Assembly: GCA_016278285.1 (NCBI GenBank) | Contig: JADQCD010000240.1 | Span: 1 to 33,694, forward strand | Source of the DNA: Actibacterium sp. | Lineage (GTDB): Bacteria; Pseudomonadota; Alphaproteobacteria; Rhodobacterales; Rhodobacteraceae | DNA: 33,694 nucleotides | Reading direction: 5' to 3' | Part shown: piece after piece, positions 1 through 9,149 of the stretch | Layout: the number at the start of each line of letters is the position of its first letter | How positions within the stretch are numbered: position 1 is the first letter of the stretch | Position numbers and translations under genes: made by a program | Notes under the pieces: generated by a model | Database searches by the model: none | Seen by the model: only the letters and a program-made list of their open reading frames with translations | What the model was told of the DNA's origin: nothing

Positions 1-351
1 CAACGCGCCACTGCCGATATAGGCCCAGGCGGTGCGCAGAAGTTGCAGATAGGTCGCCAGGATCCCCTGCCTCATCGAGGCGCGCACGATGTCGGACCAG
101 ACCAGGACCTCGATATCCGTCGCGGTGTCAACGTTCTCGATCCGCGCGGTCACATGCCAGCCATAAGCGCCGCCGCCGGTCTTGGCGGATTGTGACAGTT
201 CGTAGCCCGAGATCGCGGCCTGCTCCGCGCCCTCCTTGCGGTAAAGCTCGCGGTAGCGTCGGGGATGAATCGGGTCATAACCGGGGATATAGAATACCCG
301 GCGCCGCCGCACCTGCCTGTGCTGTCCCTGCTCCATTATCGCGCCCGTCAT
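1..351 (-). CDS. Conserved hypothetical protein, N-terminal part (runs off the window)
   Basis: An open frame of 117 codons runs from an ATG at 351 to the window edge with no stop. The start reads MTGAIMEQGQHRQVRRRRV and is followed by a YIPGYDP segment and a basic stretch containing PRRYRELYRKEGAEQ; a hydrophobic, aromatic segment begins near residue 105. An AGGCAG sequence just upstream could be the ribosome site; a second in-frame ATG lies at 336. The bias of G and C at third codon positions supports coding. The gene lies 52 bases downstream of ccdA on the same strand and could be co-transcribed with it. I do not recognise a characterised family. The Y-I-P-G-Y-D-P opening recalls the first strand of some hydrolase folds, but that is only an impression, because the catalytic part would lie outside the window. 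Confidence 0.7.
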   Translation of the reverse strand, partial: MTGAIMEQGQHRQVRRRRVFYIPGYDPIHPRRYRELYRKEGAEQAAISGYELSQSAKTGGGAYGWHVTARIENVDTATDIEVLVWSDIVRASMRQGILATYLQLLRTAWAYIGSGAL

Positions 352-403
352 CTGTCTGCCTGTGGCAAAGCATAGCGCGCGACTGGGGCGAAAGTAAGAA
401 GCG

Positions 404-1159
404 CTAGCCCAGCGTCGCGAGCGCGGGAAAGGTCTCAAGCAGCCAATAGGAGAATTGCGAAAAGCCGCCCGTCAGCATCATCAATCCGATGGTCCATAGC
501 AGCAGGCCCATGATCCTCTCGATCCGCTCCATGTGCCGTTTCATCCAGGCCATGAGCCCCGTCATCCGCGGGAAGAACGCCGCCACCAGAAGAAACGGAA
601 TGCCCAGTCCTGCGGCATAGACCGCAAGCAGGAAGGTGCCGCGCGTCACATTCGCCTCGGAGGCTGCCATTGACAGGATCGCACCCAGCTGCGGGCCGAT
701 GCAGGGCGTCCAGCCGAAAGCGAAAGCAAGACCCAGCAGGTAGGCGCCAAAGGCCGAACCGCCGCGATCACCCGCGTCTATGCGTGCCTCGCGATCCAGG
801 AAAGGGATGCGGTAGACCCCGACGAAATGGGCGCCGAAGACCATCACGACGATACCCGCAAAGATATTGAAATAGGTCTGGTTCTGCAGAAAGAACGCCC
901 CGAAGGCCGATGCGGTGAAGCCAAGGAAAAGGAAAACCGTGGACAGACCCAGCACAAAGAACGCAGCCGATCCGATGGCCTGTCGGCGCGCGGCGCGGCT
1001 GGATTGCGTCAACTCGTTCACGGTGATTCCGCTCATGTAGGCCAGATAGGGTGGCACGATCGGCAGCACACAGGGGCTGAGAAAGCTCAACAGCCCTGCC
1101 GCAAGCGCCACGATCATTGCGGGCATCAGCCCCGCATCCAGGATTTCTATTCCGAACAT
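404..1159 (-). CDS. ccdA: CcdA-type cytochrome c biogenesis / thiol-disulfide transporter protein
   Basis: This 251-residue polytopic inner-membrane protein belongs to the CcdA/DsbD transmembrane family. Such proteins carry reducing equivalents from cytoplasmic thioredoxin across the membrane to periplasmic thioredoxin-like proteins that keep apocytochrome c cysteines reduced. The two conserved cysteine motifs are present: FLSPCVLPIVPPY in the first membrane segment (residues about 26-38) and GWTPCIGPQLG in the fourth. These cysteines form the redox-active pair. About six hydrophobic segments can be followed to the C terminus, and the length is normal for CcdA. The ATG at 1159 is preceded by AAGGGA at a good distance. 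It lies 132 bases downstream of rne on the same strand. No other cytochrome c maturation gene is in the window. Confidence 0.93.
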   Translation of the reverse strand: MFGIEILDAGLMPAMIVALAAGLLSFLSPCVLPIVPPYLAYMSGITVNELTQSSRAARRQAIGSAAFFVLGLSTVFLFLGFTASAFGAFFLQNQTYFNIFAGIVVMVFGAHFVGVYRIPFLDREARIDAGDRGGSAFGAYLLGLAFAFGWTPCIGPQLGAILSMAASEANVTRGTFLLAVYAAGLGIPFLLVAAFFPRMTGLMAWMKRHMERIERIMGLLLWTIGLMMLTGGFSQFSYWLLETFPALATLG

Positions 1160-1291
1160 GCCCGTTTCCCTTTTCCGCCCGGATAGCGAAAGCGCGGGTT
1201 GCGGTCACGCGCCTGCCGCTCACATTACCGTGGGCTTACCACTGGACGGAGTGGCGGAAACGCCGGGCACATGGCCAGGCGTCCTTTCCGA

Positions 1292-3847
1292 TCAGTTGCG
1301 TATCGCCCACCAGCCGCGTTTCTTGGGCGGTGGCCCGGACTCTTGCTCGGGGGTTTCCGAACCATTGGCCATCTCCGGCTGTCGTTCCTGTTCGGGCTCT
1401 GGCGTCGAGGCCTTTTCGGATTTCCCGACGGGTTTCGTTTCGGATGTCTTGGCCTCTGCACCTGTTTCTGGCGCCGGTTCCGGTTTTTCGGCGGGTTTCG
1501 AAACCTCGGCCGCGGGCTTCGCGCCGCTCTCCTCTGCTGCAGGGGACGCATCGGAGGCGGGTTTTTTCGCCCGGCTGGAACGGCTGCGGCTGCGCGTGGA
1601 TTTCGGCTTGGCCTTCGGCTTCTCCTCGCTCGATTCGGATTGCTCGGCCGTATCGGCAACCGTGGCCGTTGCCGCTTCGGCCTCGGCGGTTTTTTTGGAA
1701 TCGGGAGCGGCGGCAGCCTCGACCGGCGCATCATTTCCGCTATCGCCGTTCTGCGGCTGGGCACCGTCCGAACCATTGCCGCCCTTCTTTTTACTGCGGC
1801 GGCGGCGGCGGCGCTTCTTGGGCTTTTCCTCACCCGCGGCTGGCGTGGCCTCAGCGGGGGCTTTCTCCTCTTCCGGCTCGGGCAGATCAGGCATATCGGA
1901 AGTATCCACCGAGATCACCGGCGCAACCGGTTCGGTCACCGCACGCGTGGCGGTCTTGAAGCGTTCGATGGTGAAATCCGGCGAGACCAGGAAAGGATCA
2001 GCCTCAACCCGGACCGAAATGCCATAGCGCGCCTCGATCTGGGCGATGTGTTCGCGTTTCTGGTTCATCAGGAAATTCACGATTCCGACCGGCGCCTTGA
2101 GCAGCACCTCGCGGGTGCGGCCGCGCACACCCTCTTCTTCAAGCTGGCGAAGGATCGCCAGCGCAAGGTTGTCGTCGGACCGGATCAGCCCGGTTCCGTG
2201 ACAGGCCGGACAGGGCTGGGTCGTGGCCTCCAGCATGCCGGGGCGCAGGCGCTGGCGGCTCATCTCCAGCAGGCCGAAACCCGAAATGCGGCCCACCTGG
2301 ATGCGCGCCCGGTCGGTCTTGAGCTTGTCTTTCAGCCTCTTCTCGACTGCGGCGTTGTTGCGCCGATCCTCCATGTCGATGAAGTCGATCACGATAAGCC
2401 CGGCCAGGTCGCGCAACCGCAACTGACGGGCGACCTCCTCGGCGGCCTCCAGGTTGGTCTTGGTCGCGGTGTCCTCGATCGAGCCTTCCTTGGTGGCCCG
2501 TCCCGAGTTGACGTCGATCGCGACAAGCGCCTCGGTCACGCCGATCACGATGTATCCGCCGGATTTCAGCTGCACCGTCGGGTTGAACATCGACGAAAGG
2601 TAGCTTTCCACCTGGAACCGCGCGAACAGCGGAAGCGGATCCTGATAGTGTTTCACGTTCTTGGCGTGGGACGGCATGATCATCTTCATGAAGTCCTTGG
2701 CCACCCGATAGCCCTGCTCGCCCTCGACCAGAACCTCGTCGATCTCGCGGTTGTAAAGATCGCGGATCGACCGCTTGATCAGGTTGCCTTCTTCGTAGAT
2801 CGGCGCCGGCGCGATTGATTTCAGCGTCAGATCGCGGATCTGTTCCCAAAGGCGCAGCAGATATTCGTAATCGCGCTTGATTTCTGACTTGGTGCGTTTG
2901 GCCCCGGCCGTTCGGATGATCAGCCCGGCGCCCTTGGGCACCTCGATTTCCGAAGCGATTTCCTTGAGCTTCTTGCGATCGGCGACGTTCGTGATCTTTC
3001 GGCTGATGCCGCCGCCGCGGGCGGTGTTGGGCATCAGAACGCAATAACGCCCGGCGAGTGAAAGATAGGTGGTCAGCGCCGCGCCCTTGTTGCCACGCTC
3101 TTCCTTGACGACCTGAACCAGAAGGATCTGGCGCACCTTGATGACTTCCTGGATCTTGTAGCGGCGCGGGCGCGGTTTCCTCTGGGCGCGGATCTCGTCA
3201 GTGACATCCTCGTCGGCGACCGACTCGATCTCCGAGTCGCGCAATGCAGCGTCCGGGCGATCCCGGGCTGCATTCTCATCAGCCGTGTCATCGGCCGGCG
3301 CCTTGTCCTGCCATTCGGTTGTGGAATCGGCATCGTCACTGACATTCGGATCATCGGTCAGCAATTCGGCCGTGGTATCCTCGTCATCTTCCAGGTCGAC
3401 GACGCCCATTCCGGGAATCTCGTCCGAGCTCTCTGAGATCTCGCGCTTATCCACCGCGTCGTCCGAGCGTGCCTGCGCCGGTTTCGACCGCGACCTTCCA
3501 CGAGAGCCGCGCTTCGACTTGGCCGGTTTTTCCTCTTCCTCGGCGGCCATGGCTTCTGCATAGGCACGCTCTTCCTCAAGCAGCGCCTCCCGGTCGGCCA
3601 CCGGGATCTGATAGTAATCGGGATGAATCTCGGAAAACGCGAGAAATCCGTGGCGGTTGCCACCGTAATCCACAAAGGCCGCCTGAAGCGACGGTTCGAC
3701 CCGTGTTACCTTTGCGAGATAGATATTTCCGGCGAGTTGCCGTTTGTTGACGCTTTCGAAGTCGAACTCGTCAACCTTGTTTCCGTCGACCACCACGACG
3801 CGGCATTCTTCCGCGTGGGTGGCATCGATAAGCATTTTCTTGACCAT
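1292..3847 (-). CDS. rne: Ribonuclease E/G family endoribonuclease
   Basis: This 851-residue protein is RNase E, the main endoribonuclease of mRNA decay and rRNA processing and the scaffold of the degradosome. The start MVKKMLIDATHAEE matches the family, so I place it at 3847 although the frame stays open for another 61 codons upstream. An S1 domain (about 35-270) is interrupted by a very acidic and basic low-complexity insert (about 88-228). The catalytic domain follows, with D445 in AIDVNSGR and D488 in VIDFIDM, spaced 43 residues apart as are the E. coli catalytic aspartates. The zinc-link CPACHGTG has cysteines at 546 and 549. After about residue 670 the chain is disordered, rich in E, K, P and A, with an RRRRRRSKKK basic patch of the kind that binds RNA or partners. 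It ends KKRGWWAIRN. Confidence 0.95.
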   Translation of the reverse strand: MVKKMLIDATHAEECRVVVVDGNKVDEFDFESVNKRQLAGNIYLAKVTRVEPSLQAAFVDYGGNRHGFLAFSEIHPDYYQIPVADREALLEEERAYAEAMAAEEEEKPAKSKRGSRGRSRSKPAQARSDDAVDKREISESSDEIPGMGVVDLEDDEDTTAELLTDDPNVSDDADSTTEWQDKAPADDTADENAARDRPDAALRDSEIESVADEDVTDEIRAQRKPRPRRYKIQEVIKVRQILLVQVVKEERGNKGAALTTYLSLAGRYCVLMPNTARGGGISRKITNVADRKKLKEIASEIEVPKGAGLIIRTAGAKRTKSEIKRDYEYLLRLWEQIRDLTLKSIAPAPIYEEGNLIKRSIRDLYNREIDEVLVEGEQGYRVAKDFMKMIMPSHAKNVKHYQDPLPLFARFQVESYLSSMFNPTVQLKSGGYIVIGVTEALVAIDVNSGRATKEGSIEDTATKTNLEAAEEVARQLRLRDLAGLIVIDFIDMEDRRNNAAVEKRLKDKLKTDRARIQVGRISGFGLLEMSRQRLRPGMLEATTQPCPACHGTGLIRSDDNLALAILRQLEEEGVRGRTREVLLKAPVGIVNFLMNQKREHIAQIEARYGISVRVEADPFLVSPDFTIERFKTATRAVTEPVAPVISVDTSDMPDLPEPEEEKAPAEATPAAGEEKPKKRRRRRRSKKKGGNGSDGAQPQNGDSGNDAPVEAAAAPDSKKTAEAEAATATVADTAEQSESSEEKPKAKPKSTRSRSRSSRAKKPASDASPAAEESGAKPAAEVSKPAEKPEPAPETGAEAKTSETKPVGKSEKASTPEPEQERQPEMANGSETPEQESGPPPKKRGWWAIRN

Positions 3848-4256
3848 AGTGTTCCAATGCACCTCGGCATGCGTCCCGTCCCTGGCGGGGCGGCGCGATG
3901 CGGGTGGTGTCTGATTGTGGCGTGGGGTGGCGTGAAAGCGGCGCGAAGGGCGGTCCGATGCCTGCCCGTTCTTTGCCTGTCCATGTGCACGCGTTCCATC
4001 GCGGTTTGTCTCCGACGCCGAGTGCGGCATCCAATTATGCGGCCCGTCCCGTTAACGGCAAGGGCAATCTGGTGACCCGTAGGGCCGATCGGTCTGTTCC
4101 GGGCCGGGCCGGGCAAACGCACCGGGGCGACGCGGAATAAAGCGAATCTGATCAGGATGGCATCGCCGATATCCGGGCGTGCCCCCGTAGCGTTACCTTA
4201 TCGGCACTTTATGGTCGAAGACAATGATGTTTTTGTCATCCGCGACGATGCAGCGT
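3848..4256. other. Intergenic region between dctD and rne (rne leader)
   Basis: This 409-base stretch lies between the end of dctD and the start of rne, both on the minus strand. I find no convincing gene. A minus-strand frame continuous with rne crosses about half of it, but its translation is arginine- and histidine-rich with no similarity to the RNase E N terminus. The stretch is best read as the rne promoter plus a leader of roughly 180 bases. RNase E genes of proteobacteria commonly carry long leaders through which the enzyme cleaves its own message; whether this one does is inference. Confidence 0.5.
4034..4061 (-). promoter_or_regulatory. Candidate sigma-70-type promoter for rne
   Basis: Read on the minus strand, TTGCCG (4061-4056) and CATAAT (4039-4034) are separated by 16 bases, close to the vegetative -35 and -10 consensus. 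Transcription would begin near 4027 and give a leader of about 180 bases before the rne start at 3847. This is a pattern match only. The rest of the spacer is GC-rich and a start further upstream cannot be excluded. Confidence 0.4.
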
Positions 4257-5588
4257 TCACAGATAATCTGATCGGTTAAGCCCGTATTTCGCCATCTTCT
4301 CGTTCAGAGTTCTGCGCGGCAGGCTGAGTTCTTCCATCACATTGACGATCGACCCCCTGTGACGCCGCATCGTGTTGTCGATCAGCATCCGCTCGAACGC
4401 TTCGACATATTCCTTCAGCGGTTTGCCTTCGGTTGTCATCACCGGCAATGTCTGGTCGTCATCCGACATGAGCAGGCTGGCGATGCTGCCGCTGCCACGG
4501 CGGTTCTGCAGAACGGCGCGCTCGGCCACGTTGATCAACTGTCGCACATTGCCCGGCCAGGGCGCCTGCAACAATTGCGCTGCCTCCTGCGCACTGACCT
4601 CTGGCGCATCGCAGCCGTATTCCTCGGCGAACTGTTCGCTCAACCGTGTGAACAATGTCAGGATGTCCTCGCCCCGGGCGCGGAGCGGCGGCAGGGTGAT
4701 CTTCATCGCCGCCAGCCGGTAATACAGGTCCGGGCGCAGCATGTCCTCGCAGGTCTTGCCCTGCTCCTGCAGGTTGCTGACGGCGATGATGCGGGTTTCG
4801 GCGGGGGTTCCCTGGGCGTTGATGAAGTTCAGCAACCGCGCCTGAAGCGCAAGCGGCAGGGCTTCAATATCCTCAAGACAAAGGGTGCCGCCACGCGCCT
4901 CCTCGATCAGCGGCAGCGCATTTCCCGCCTGGACCGGTCCGAACAAGCGCGCGGCCAGATCCTCTTCGCCAAAGGCTGCACAGGAAATGGTGACGAATTT
5001 TCGCCCCGCACGCGGCCCCACGGCATGCAGGGCATGGGCCACCAGCGTCTTGCCGCTGCCGGTTTCTCCCTCGATCAGCGCATGGCCATCGGCCTGCCCC
5101 AGATCCAGGATGTCTTCGCGCAGCCGTTCCATCGCGGGCGAACTTCCGATCAGCTTTTTCATAAGGACGGTGCCATCCGACAGTTCGCGGCGCAGGGTGC
5201 GGTTGTCCAGTGTCAGGCGTCGCGTCTGGGCCGCGCGCTTGGCCAATTCCGTCATCCGGTCGGGGTTGAACGGCTTTTCCAGAAAATCGTAAGCGCCCAG
5301 GCGCATCGCTTCCACCGCCATCGGAACATCGCCGTGTCCGGTGATGATGATAACCGGCAACGTGCTGTCGATTCCCATCAACCGCTTGAGCAGAGCCATG
5401 CCGCCCATCCCCGGCATCCGGATGTCGGTAATCACCATGCCGGGAAAATCCGCTCCGATCTCCTTGAGCGCATCCTCCGCCGAGGCGAAGGTGGCGGTGT
5501 CGAAACCGCTAAGTGCAAGCCATTGGCTGATTGACTGCCGCATGTCCTGTTCGTCGTCGATGATGGCGACCTTGATGCCACGAGCCAT
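4257..5588 (-). CDS. dctD: DctD-like response regulator (NtrC family AAA+ activator lacking the GAFTGA loop)
   Basis: This 443-residue response regulator is partner to the kinase encoded just upstream. The receiver domain (about 5-120) has acidic D11/D12, phosphoacceptor D55 and K105. The AAA+ domain (about 146-370) has Walker A GETGSGKT (174-181), a Walker B-like LCLEDIEALP (236-245) and the arginine-finger region RPDLYYR. A Fis-type helix-turn-helix closes the protein (NVMEELSLPRRTLNEKM). Between LFG (215-217) and the Walker B, where family members carry GAFTGA, this protein has only PVQAGNALPLIEEA. The sigma-54 contact loop is therefore absent. The start at 5588 follows an AAGGAGG ribosome site; an upstream in-frame extension is unlikely. 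It lies 19 bases after dctB. The DctD name rests on the dctB pairing and overall likeness; targets are not visible here. Confidence 0.85.
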   Translation of the reverse strand: MARGIKVAIIDDEQDMRQSISQWLALSGFDTATFASAEDALKEIGADFPGMVITDIRMPGMGGMALLKRLMGIDSTLPVIIITGHGDVPMAVEAMRLGAYDFLEKPFNPDRMTELAKRAAQTRRLTLDNRTLRRELSDGTVLMKKLIGSSPAMERLREDILDLGQADGHALIEGETGSGKTLVAHALHAVGPRAGRKFVTISCAAFGEEDLAARLFGPVQAGNALPLIEEARGGTLCLEDIEALPLALQARLLNFINAQGTPAETRIIAVSNLQEQGKTCEDMLRPDLYYRLAAMKITLPPLRARGEDILTLFTRLSEQFAEEYGCDAPEVSAQEAAQLLQAPWPGNVRQLINVAERAVLQNRRGSGSIASLLMSDDDQTLPVMTTEGKPLKEYVEAFERMLIDNTMRRHRGSIVNVMEELSLPRRTLNEKMAKYGLNRSDYL

Positions 5589-5607
5589 CGGCCCCTCCTT
5601 TATGATC

Positions 5608-7371
5608 CTACTCCGCCGCCGCGGCGTTTTCTTCAAGCAATGGAAGTTGAACCTCGAAGACGGCGCCGCCGCTTCGGCCGTTATAGGCGGTCAGTCGGCC
5701 GCCATGGTCATTCACGATCCCCGATGAAATGGCCAGCCCCAGGCCGACGCCCTCGCCGGCGACCTTGGTCGTGTAGAACGGTTCGAACAACGCATCCAGA
5801 TCATCGACGCCGTGGCCGTTGTCGCGCACACGCAGCGTCGCCGTGTCGCCCGCCGTCAGGATCAGGTCGATTTGCGGTGAAGGGCTCAGCTTGGTCGCAT
5901 CCAGCGCATTCCGCAAAAGGTTGATGATTACCTGCTCCAACCGGATGCGATCGGCCATTACCATTACCGGATCCGGCGGCAATGTCCGCGTGATCGTTAC
6001 TTTCCGCCGCTTCAGCTGCGGTTCCATCATCGACAGCGCGGACGAGATCGACTGCTTGAAATCGACCGGTTCGAAAATGTCTCCGTCCTTGCGCGCATAG
6101 CTTTTCAATTGCCGGGTGATGGCGCCCATCCGTTCGATCAGGTCATCAATGCGCAGGAACGCGGCCATCGCCTCGTCGGGCCGCTTGCGTTGCAACAACA
6201 GCCGCGCACCGGCCAGATAGGTCTTCATTGCCGCAAGCGGCTGGTTCAACTCGTGACTGACCGCCGCCGACATCTCGCCCAATGCTGCCAGCTTGGAGCT
6301 TTGCGCAAGCGTCTGTTCAGCCACCTTGAGGTTCTTTTCCACCTTCTCGCGTTGGGCGATTTCCCGCTGCAAGCGCGCATTCAGCGCGCGCAACTCGGTC
6401 GTCTCCCGCTGGAAGAAGACAGAGCGGGACTGCGCCCGGCGGGAACTCACATAGAAACCAAGCGCCAGAACGATCGCAAACCCCATGATCTCGAGCGCGA
6501 GCACCCCGTTCACACGTTCACGGATCGAAGAATAAGTGGTGAAGCTTATCAGCCGCCAGCCACGGAACGGAATCCGTGCCTCATTGCGCATCACCGCCTC
6601 GCCCAGGACATAGGCATCGGGCGGCAGCGCAGCCCAGTCGGCGGTGACCTGGATCGCGCGCTGGATCGCGGTAGGCGCCGACCGCGCCGCAAGCGCCTCG
6701 TCAATCGTCAGGCCGCGCCAGCGCGGCTCGGTCGCCAGCAGAATCTCGCCCTCGCTGTTGGTGACAATGACCGCGTCGGAGATTCCGGCCCAGCTTTGCT
6801 CGAACTTTGCCAGATCGACAGCCACGGCAATCACGCCGATCATCTTGCGCTCGCTCACCATCCGTCGCGCATAAGTGAACGCATAGGAACCCGTTTCGGT
6901 CGGCGTGCTCAGAAAGACGGTGTCGTTGGTGCGCTGCGCTTCGATGAAATAGGGCTCCTGCATCAGGTTCGCGCCAATCCGGCTGCGGTCCGTGGCTGCC
7001 ACGACGCGCCCGTCCGAATCCAGCAGCGTGATCGATGCCGCGCCGATCTCGTCGACATAGGAAATAAGCCGCTGAGAGGTCTTCACGAAATCGCCCGAGT
7101 TCAACGCGCTGATAAGCGTGGGATCACGCGAAAGAAGCAGCGGCACAACCGAGGCACGCTGCAGTTCGCTCATCAGATTGCCCGCGTAAAGCGCCAGCCG
7201 CACCTCAGCCCGGTTGCGCGTCGCCGCGGTGAACCGTTCGCTCAGCAAGTCGTTGGTTATCCAGACCACGCCCGCCGCGACAAGGAAGAGCCCGGCCAGG
7301 ATCGCGCGCACGCGCCAGCCCACACCGCCCCGCGGCGGTGCCGGTGCCTCCGGTGTTCGGGATCTCGACAT
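5608..7371 (-). CDS. dctB: DctB-type sensor histidine kinase (C4-dicarboxylate sensing)
   Basis: This 587-residue membrane sensor kinase has a first membrane segment at about 21-39, a periplasmic sensory region of about 250 residues typical of the double-PDC fold that binds dicarboxylates in DctB, and a second membrane segment at about 289-308. A predicted coiled coil (about 325-362) follows, then the DctB-like H-box with H373 (AAVSHELNQPLAAM), and an ATPase domain with the N-box INLLRNALDA, RDNGHGV and VGLGLAIS. The last residues overlap nothing; dctD begins 19 bases downstream, so the two are one operon. No clear ribosome site precedes the ATG at 7371, and the start is the least certain part. 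It sits 45 bases downstream of purQ on the same strand, with no obvious terminator between. Confidence 0.9.
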   Translation of the reverse strand: MSRSRTPEAPAPPRGGVGWRVRAILAGLFLVAAGVVWITNDLLSERFTAATRNRAEVRLALYAGNLMSELQRASVVPLLLSRDPTLISALNSGDFVKTSQRLISYVDEIGAASITLLDSDGRVVAATDRSRIGANLMQEPYFIEAQRTNDTVFLSTPTETGSYAFTYARRMVSERKMIGVIAVAVDLAKFEQSWAGISDAVIVTNSEGEILLATEPRWRGLTIDEALAARSAPTAIQRAIQVTADWAALPPDAYVLGEAVMRNEARIPFRGWRLISFTTYSSIRERVNGVLALEIMGFAIVLALGFYVSSRRAQSRSVFFQRETTELRALNARLQREIAQREKVEKNLKVAEQTLAQSSKLAALGEMSAAVSHELNQPLAAMKTYLAGARLLLQRKRPDEAMAAFLRIDDLIERMGAITRQLKSYARKDGDIFEPVDFKQSISSALSMMEPQLKRRKVTITRTLPPDPVMVMADRIRLEQVIINLLRNALDATKLSPSPQIDLILTAGDTATLRVRDNGHGVDDLDALFEPFYTTKVAGEGVGLGLAISSGIVNDHGGRLTAYNGRSGGAVFEVQLPLLEENAAAAE

Positions 7372-7416
7372 TACGCGAATGTAGGCGCTGCGCGGCAGCC
7401 GCTCAAGCGCGCAACA

Positions 7417-8091
7417 TCACGCCGGGGCCATCGCGCCGGCCAATGAGCGGAAAAGCACCGCCCCGTCGATATTGCCATGCGCCGCCTCGCTGGCACGTTC
7501 GGGATGCGGCATCATCCCCAGCACCCGGCGGTTCGCGCTGAGAATCCCGGCGATGTCGCCCACCGATCCGTTGGGGTTGTCGGTGTAGCGGAACGCGATC
7601 CGCCGCTCGTCTTCGAGCCGCGCCAGGGTGTCGGAATCCGCGGTAAAATTGCCGTCGTGATGCGCGATCGGCAGGGCGATCTCCTGCCCGGCCGCATAGG
7701 CGTTGGTGAAGGCGCTGTCGGCGGTTTCAACCCGCAGACCCACGGTACGGCAAATGTATTTGAGATTGGCATTGCGCATCAGCGCGCCGGGCAGCAACCC
7801 GGTCTCGGTCAGAACCTGAAAGCCATTGCAGATCCCGAGGACATACCCGCCCCGTTCCGCGAATTCCACGATCGCCCGGGTGATCGGCGAACGCGCGGCG
7901 ATCGCCCCGCAACGCAGATAATCACCGAAGGAAAATCCGCCGGGAATCGCCACCAGGTCCAGGCCGTCAGGCAGGCTGGTCTCCTTGTGCCAGACGATCC
8001 TTGCCGGCCCCGCACCGCCGACATGATTCAGCGCCACGGCCAGATCGCGGTCGCAGTTCGATCCGGGAAACTGTATGACAGCGCTTTTCAT
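7417..8091 (-). CDS. purQ: Phosphoribosylformylglycinamidine synthase, glutaminase subunit PurQ
   Basis: PurQ supplies ammonia from glutamine to PurL in the FGAM synthase step of purine synthesis, working as a PurL-PurQ-PurS complex in the cytoplasm. The 224-residue class I glutamine amidotransferase has nucleophile C88 in GICNGFQ and the H196/E198 dyad in MMPHPERA. The start [14 protein letters not shown] at 8091 is the usual one, with AAGGA upstream; a 31-codon in-frame extension upstream is not conserved-looking. It lies 16 bases downstream of an alcohol dehydrogenase gene that separates it from purS. purL is not in this window. Confidence 0.95.
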   Translation of the reverse strand: MKSAVIQFPGSNCDRDLAVALNHVGGAGPARIVWHKETSLPDGLDLVAIPGGFSFGDYLRCGAIAARSPITRAIVEFAERGGYVLGICNGFQVLTETGLLPGALMRNANLKYICRTVGLRVETADSAFTNAYAAGQEIALPIAHHDGNFTADSDTLARLEDERRIAFRYTDNPNGSVGDIAGILSANRRVLGMMPHPERASEAAHGNIDGAVLFRSLAGAMAPA

Positions 8092-8107
8092 CTGGCTGCG
8101 TCCTTTT

Positions 8108-9148
8108 TCAACTGGAGAAATCGGTGATGACCGCGACGCCGGGCGCCGCCGGCCCGTCGAAGGCGGCCAGCTCGGCGCTCGCATCCGACAGGGTGACGCG
8201 CCGCGCGATCAGCGGTGTCAGGTCGACATGCCCGCCATCGATCAAATTCAGCAACCCGGAATAGCCCCAGGCCGGCATCCCCCGCGTGCCATAGATGGCC
8301 AGCTGTCCGGAATAAATCGCGTCCATGGGCAGGGTCATCGCCACATGTTCGCCCGCGGGCATGCCCACCTGCACCATGCGCCCGAGCTTGCGCAGCGACT
8401 TCAACGCCGGCACGACGGTTTCCGGAACGCCAAGCGCATCGATGGCCACATCGGCCCCGCCGCCGCTAAGCGTCCGCACCGCCTCGGCCGCATCGGAATG
8501 CGTGGCGTTGACCACCGCATCGGCCCCAAGCTGCCGTGCGAAATCCAGTTTTTCGTCAACAACATCGACGACCACGACCCGCGCGCCCAGTGCGCGCCCC
8601 AGCAGCAGGGCCGACAGCCCGACACCGCCGCCCCCGAAAACGGCCAGCCATTCACCCGGGGCCAGCGCCGCCCGCCCGGTCAGCGCGTGCCAGGCGGTGG
8701 TAACGCGACAGCCCAGTGCCGCGGCCAGGGCCGGGTCCATCCCCGCCGGCAGGCGGGTCAGGTTGGCATCGGCATGGGGCACCGCGATCCGCTCGGCAAA
8801 GGCACCCGCGTGCGTGAACCCCGGCAACGCCTGATCGGCGCAGATCGTCTGATGCCCCGCCGCACAGTCGGGACAATGGCCGCAGGCCAGGATGAACGGC
8901 GCGATGACCCGGTCGCCGGCGCGCCACCGTGTGACACCGACCCCCACCTCTTCGACGACGCCGCAATACTCGTGCCCCGGCACATGCGGCAGGTCCACCG
9001 GATCGCCGCCGGTCCAGACATGCCAGTCCGACCGGCACACGCCGCAAGCCAGCACGCGCAGAACTACTCCACCCTCGGGACAGACCGGCTCGGGCAGTTG
9101 CACGATGTCCAGGGGCGCGCGCCAGGCGCTCATCAATGCCGCGCGCAT
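8108..9148 (-). CDS. Zinc-dependent alcohol dehydrogenase (MDR family)
   Basis: This 346-residue medium-chain dehydrogenase/reductase has the catalytic-zinc ligands in CGVCRSDWH and GHE near the N terminus, the structural-zinc cysteines in [15 protein letters not shown], and the Rossmann motif [12 protein letters not shown] followed by an acidic VVVDVVDEK consistent with NAD(H) preference. The substrate is not predictable from sequence; the family covers primary and secondary alcohols and polyols. Its ATG at 9148 follows the purS stop after a single base, so translation is probably coupled. The position between purS and purQ is unusual, since these are normally adjacent. Nothing in the protein links it to purine synthesis. 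Confidence 0.9.
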   Translation of the reverse strand: MRAALMSAWRAPLDIVQLPEPVCPEGGVVLRVLACGVCRSDWHVWTGGDPVDLPHVPGHEYCGVVEEVGVGVTRWRAGDRVIAPFILACGHCPDCAAGHQTICADQALPGFTHAGAFAERIAVPHADANLTRLPAGMDPALAAALGCRVTTAWHALTGRAALAPGEWLAVFGGGGVGLSALLLGRALGARVVVVDVVDEKLDFARQLGADAVVNATHSDAAEAVRTLSGGGADVAIDALGVPETVVPALKSLRKLGRMVQVGMPAGEHVAMTLPMDAIYSGQLAIYGTRGMPAWGYSGLLNLIDGGHVDLTPLIARRVTLSDASAELAAFDGPAAPGVAVITDFSS

Positions 9149-9149
9149 C

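Noticed and set aside
1160-1291. Hairpin after rne (CGGAAA...CGCC with GGCGTTTCCG)
   Set aside because: The stem needs a three-base bulge and a 13-base loop and has no T-run; not strong enough to call a terminator.
1199-2818. Long plus-strand open frame of 539 codons
   Set aside because: It lies antisense to rne and its translation is low-complexity (G, R, L, F); rne has all family motifs, so this is a GC-rich shadow.
3848-4030. N-terminal extension of RNase E by 61 codons
   Set aside because: The extension is R/H/P-rich and unlike RNase E; the MVKKMLIDATHAEE start fits the family and a promoter-like element lies within the region.
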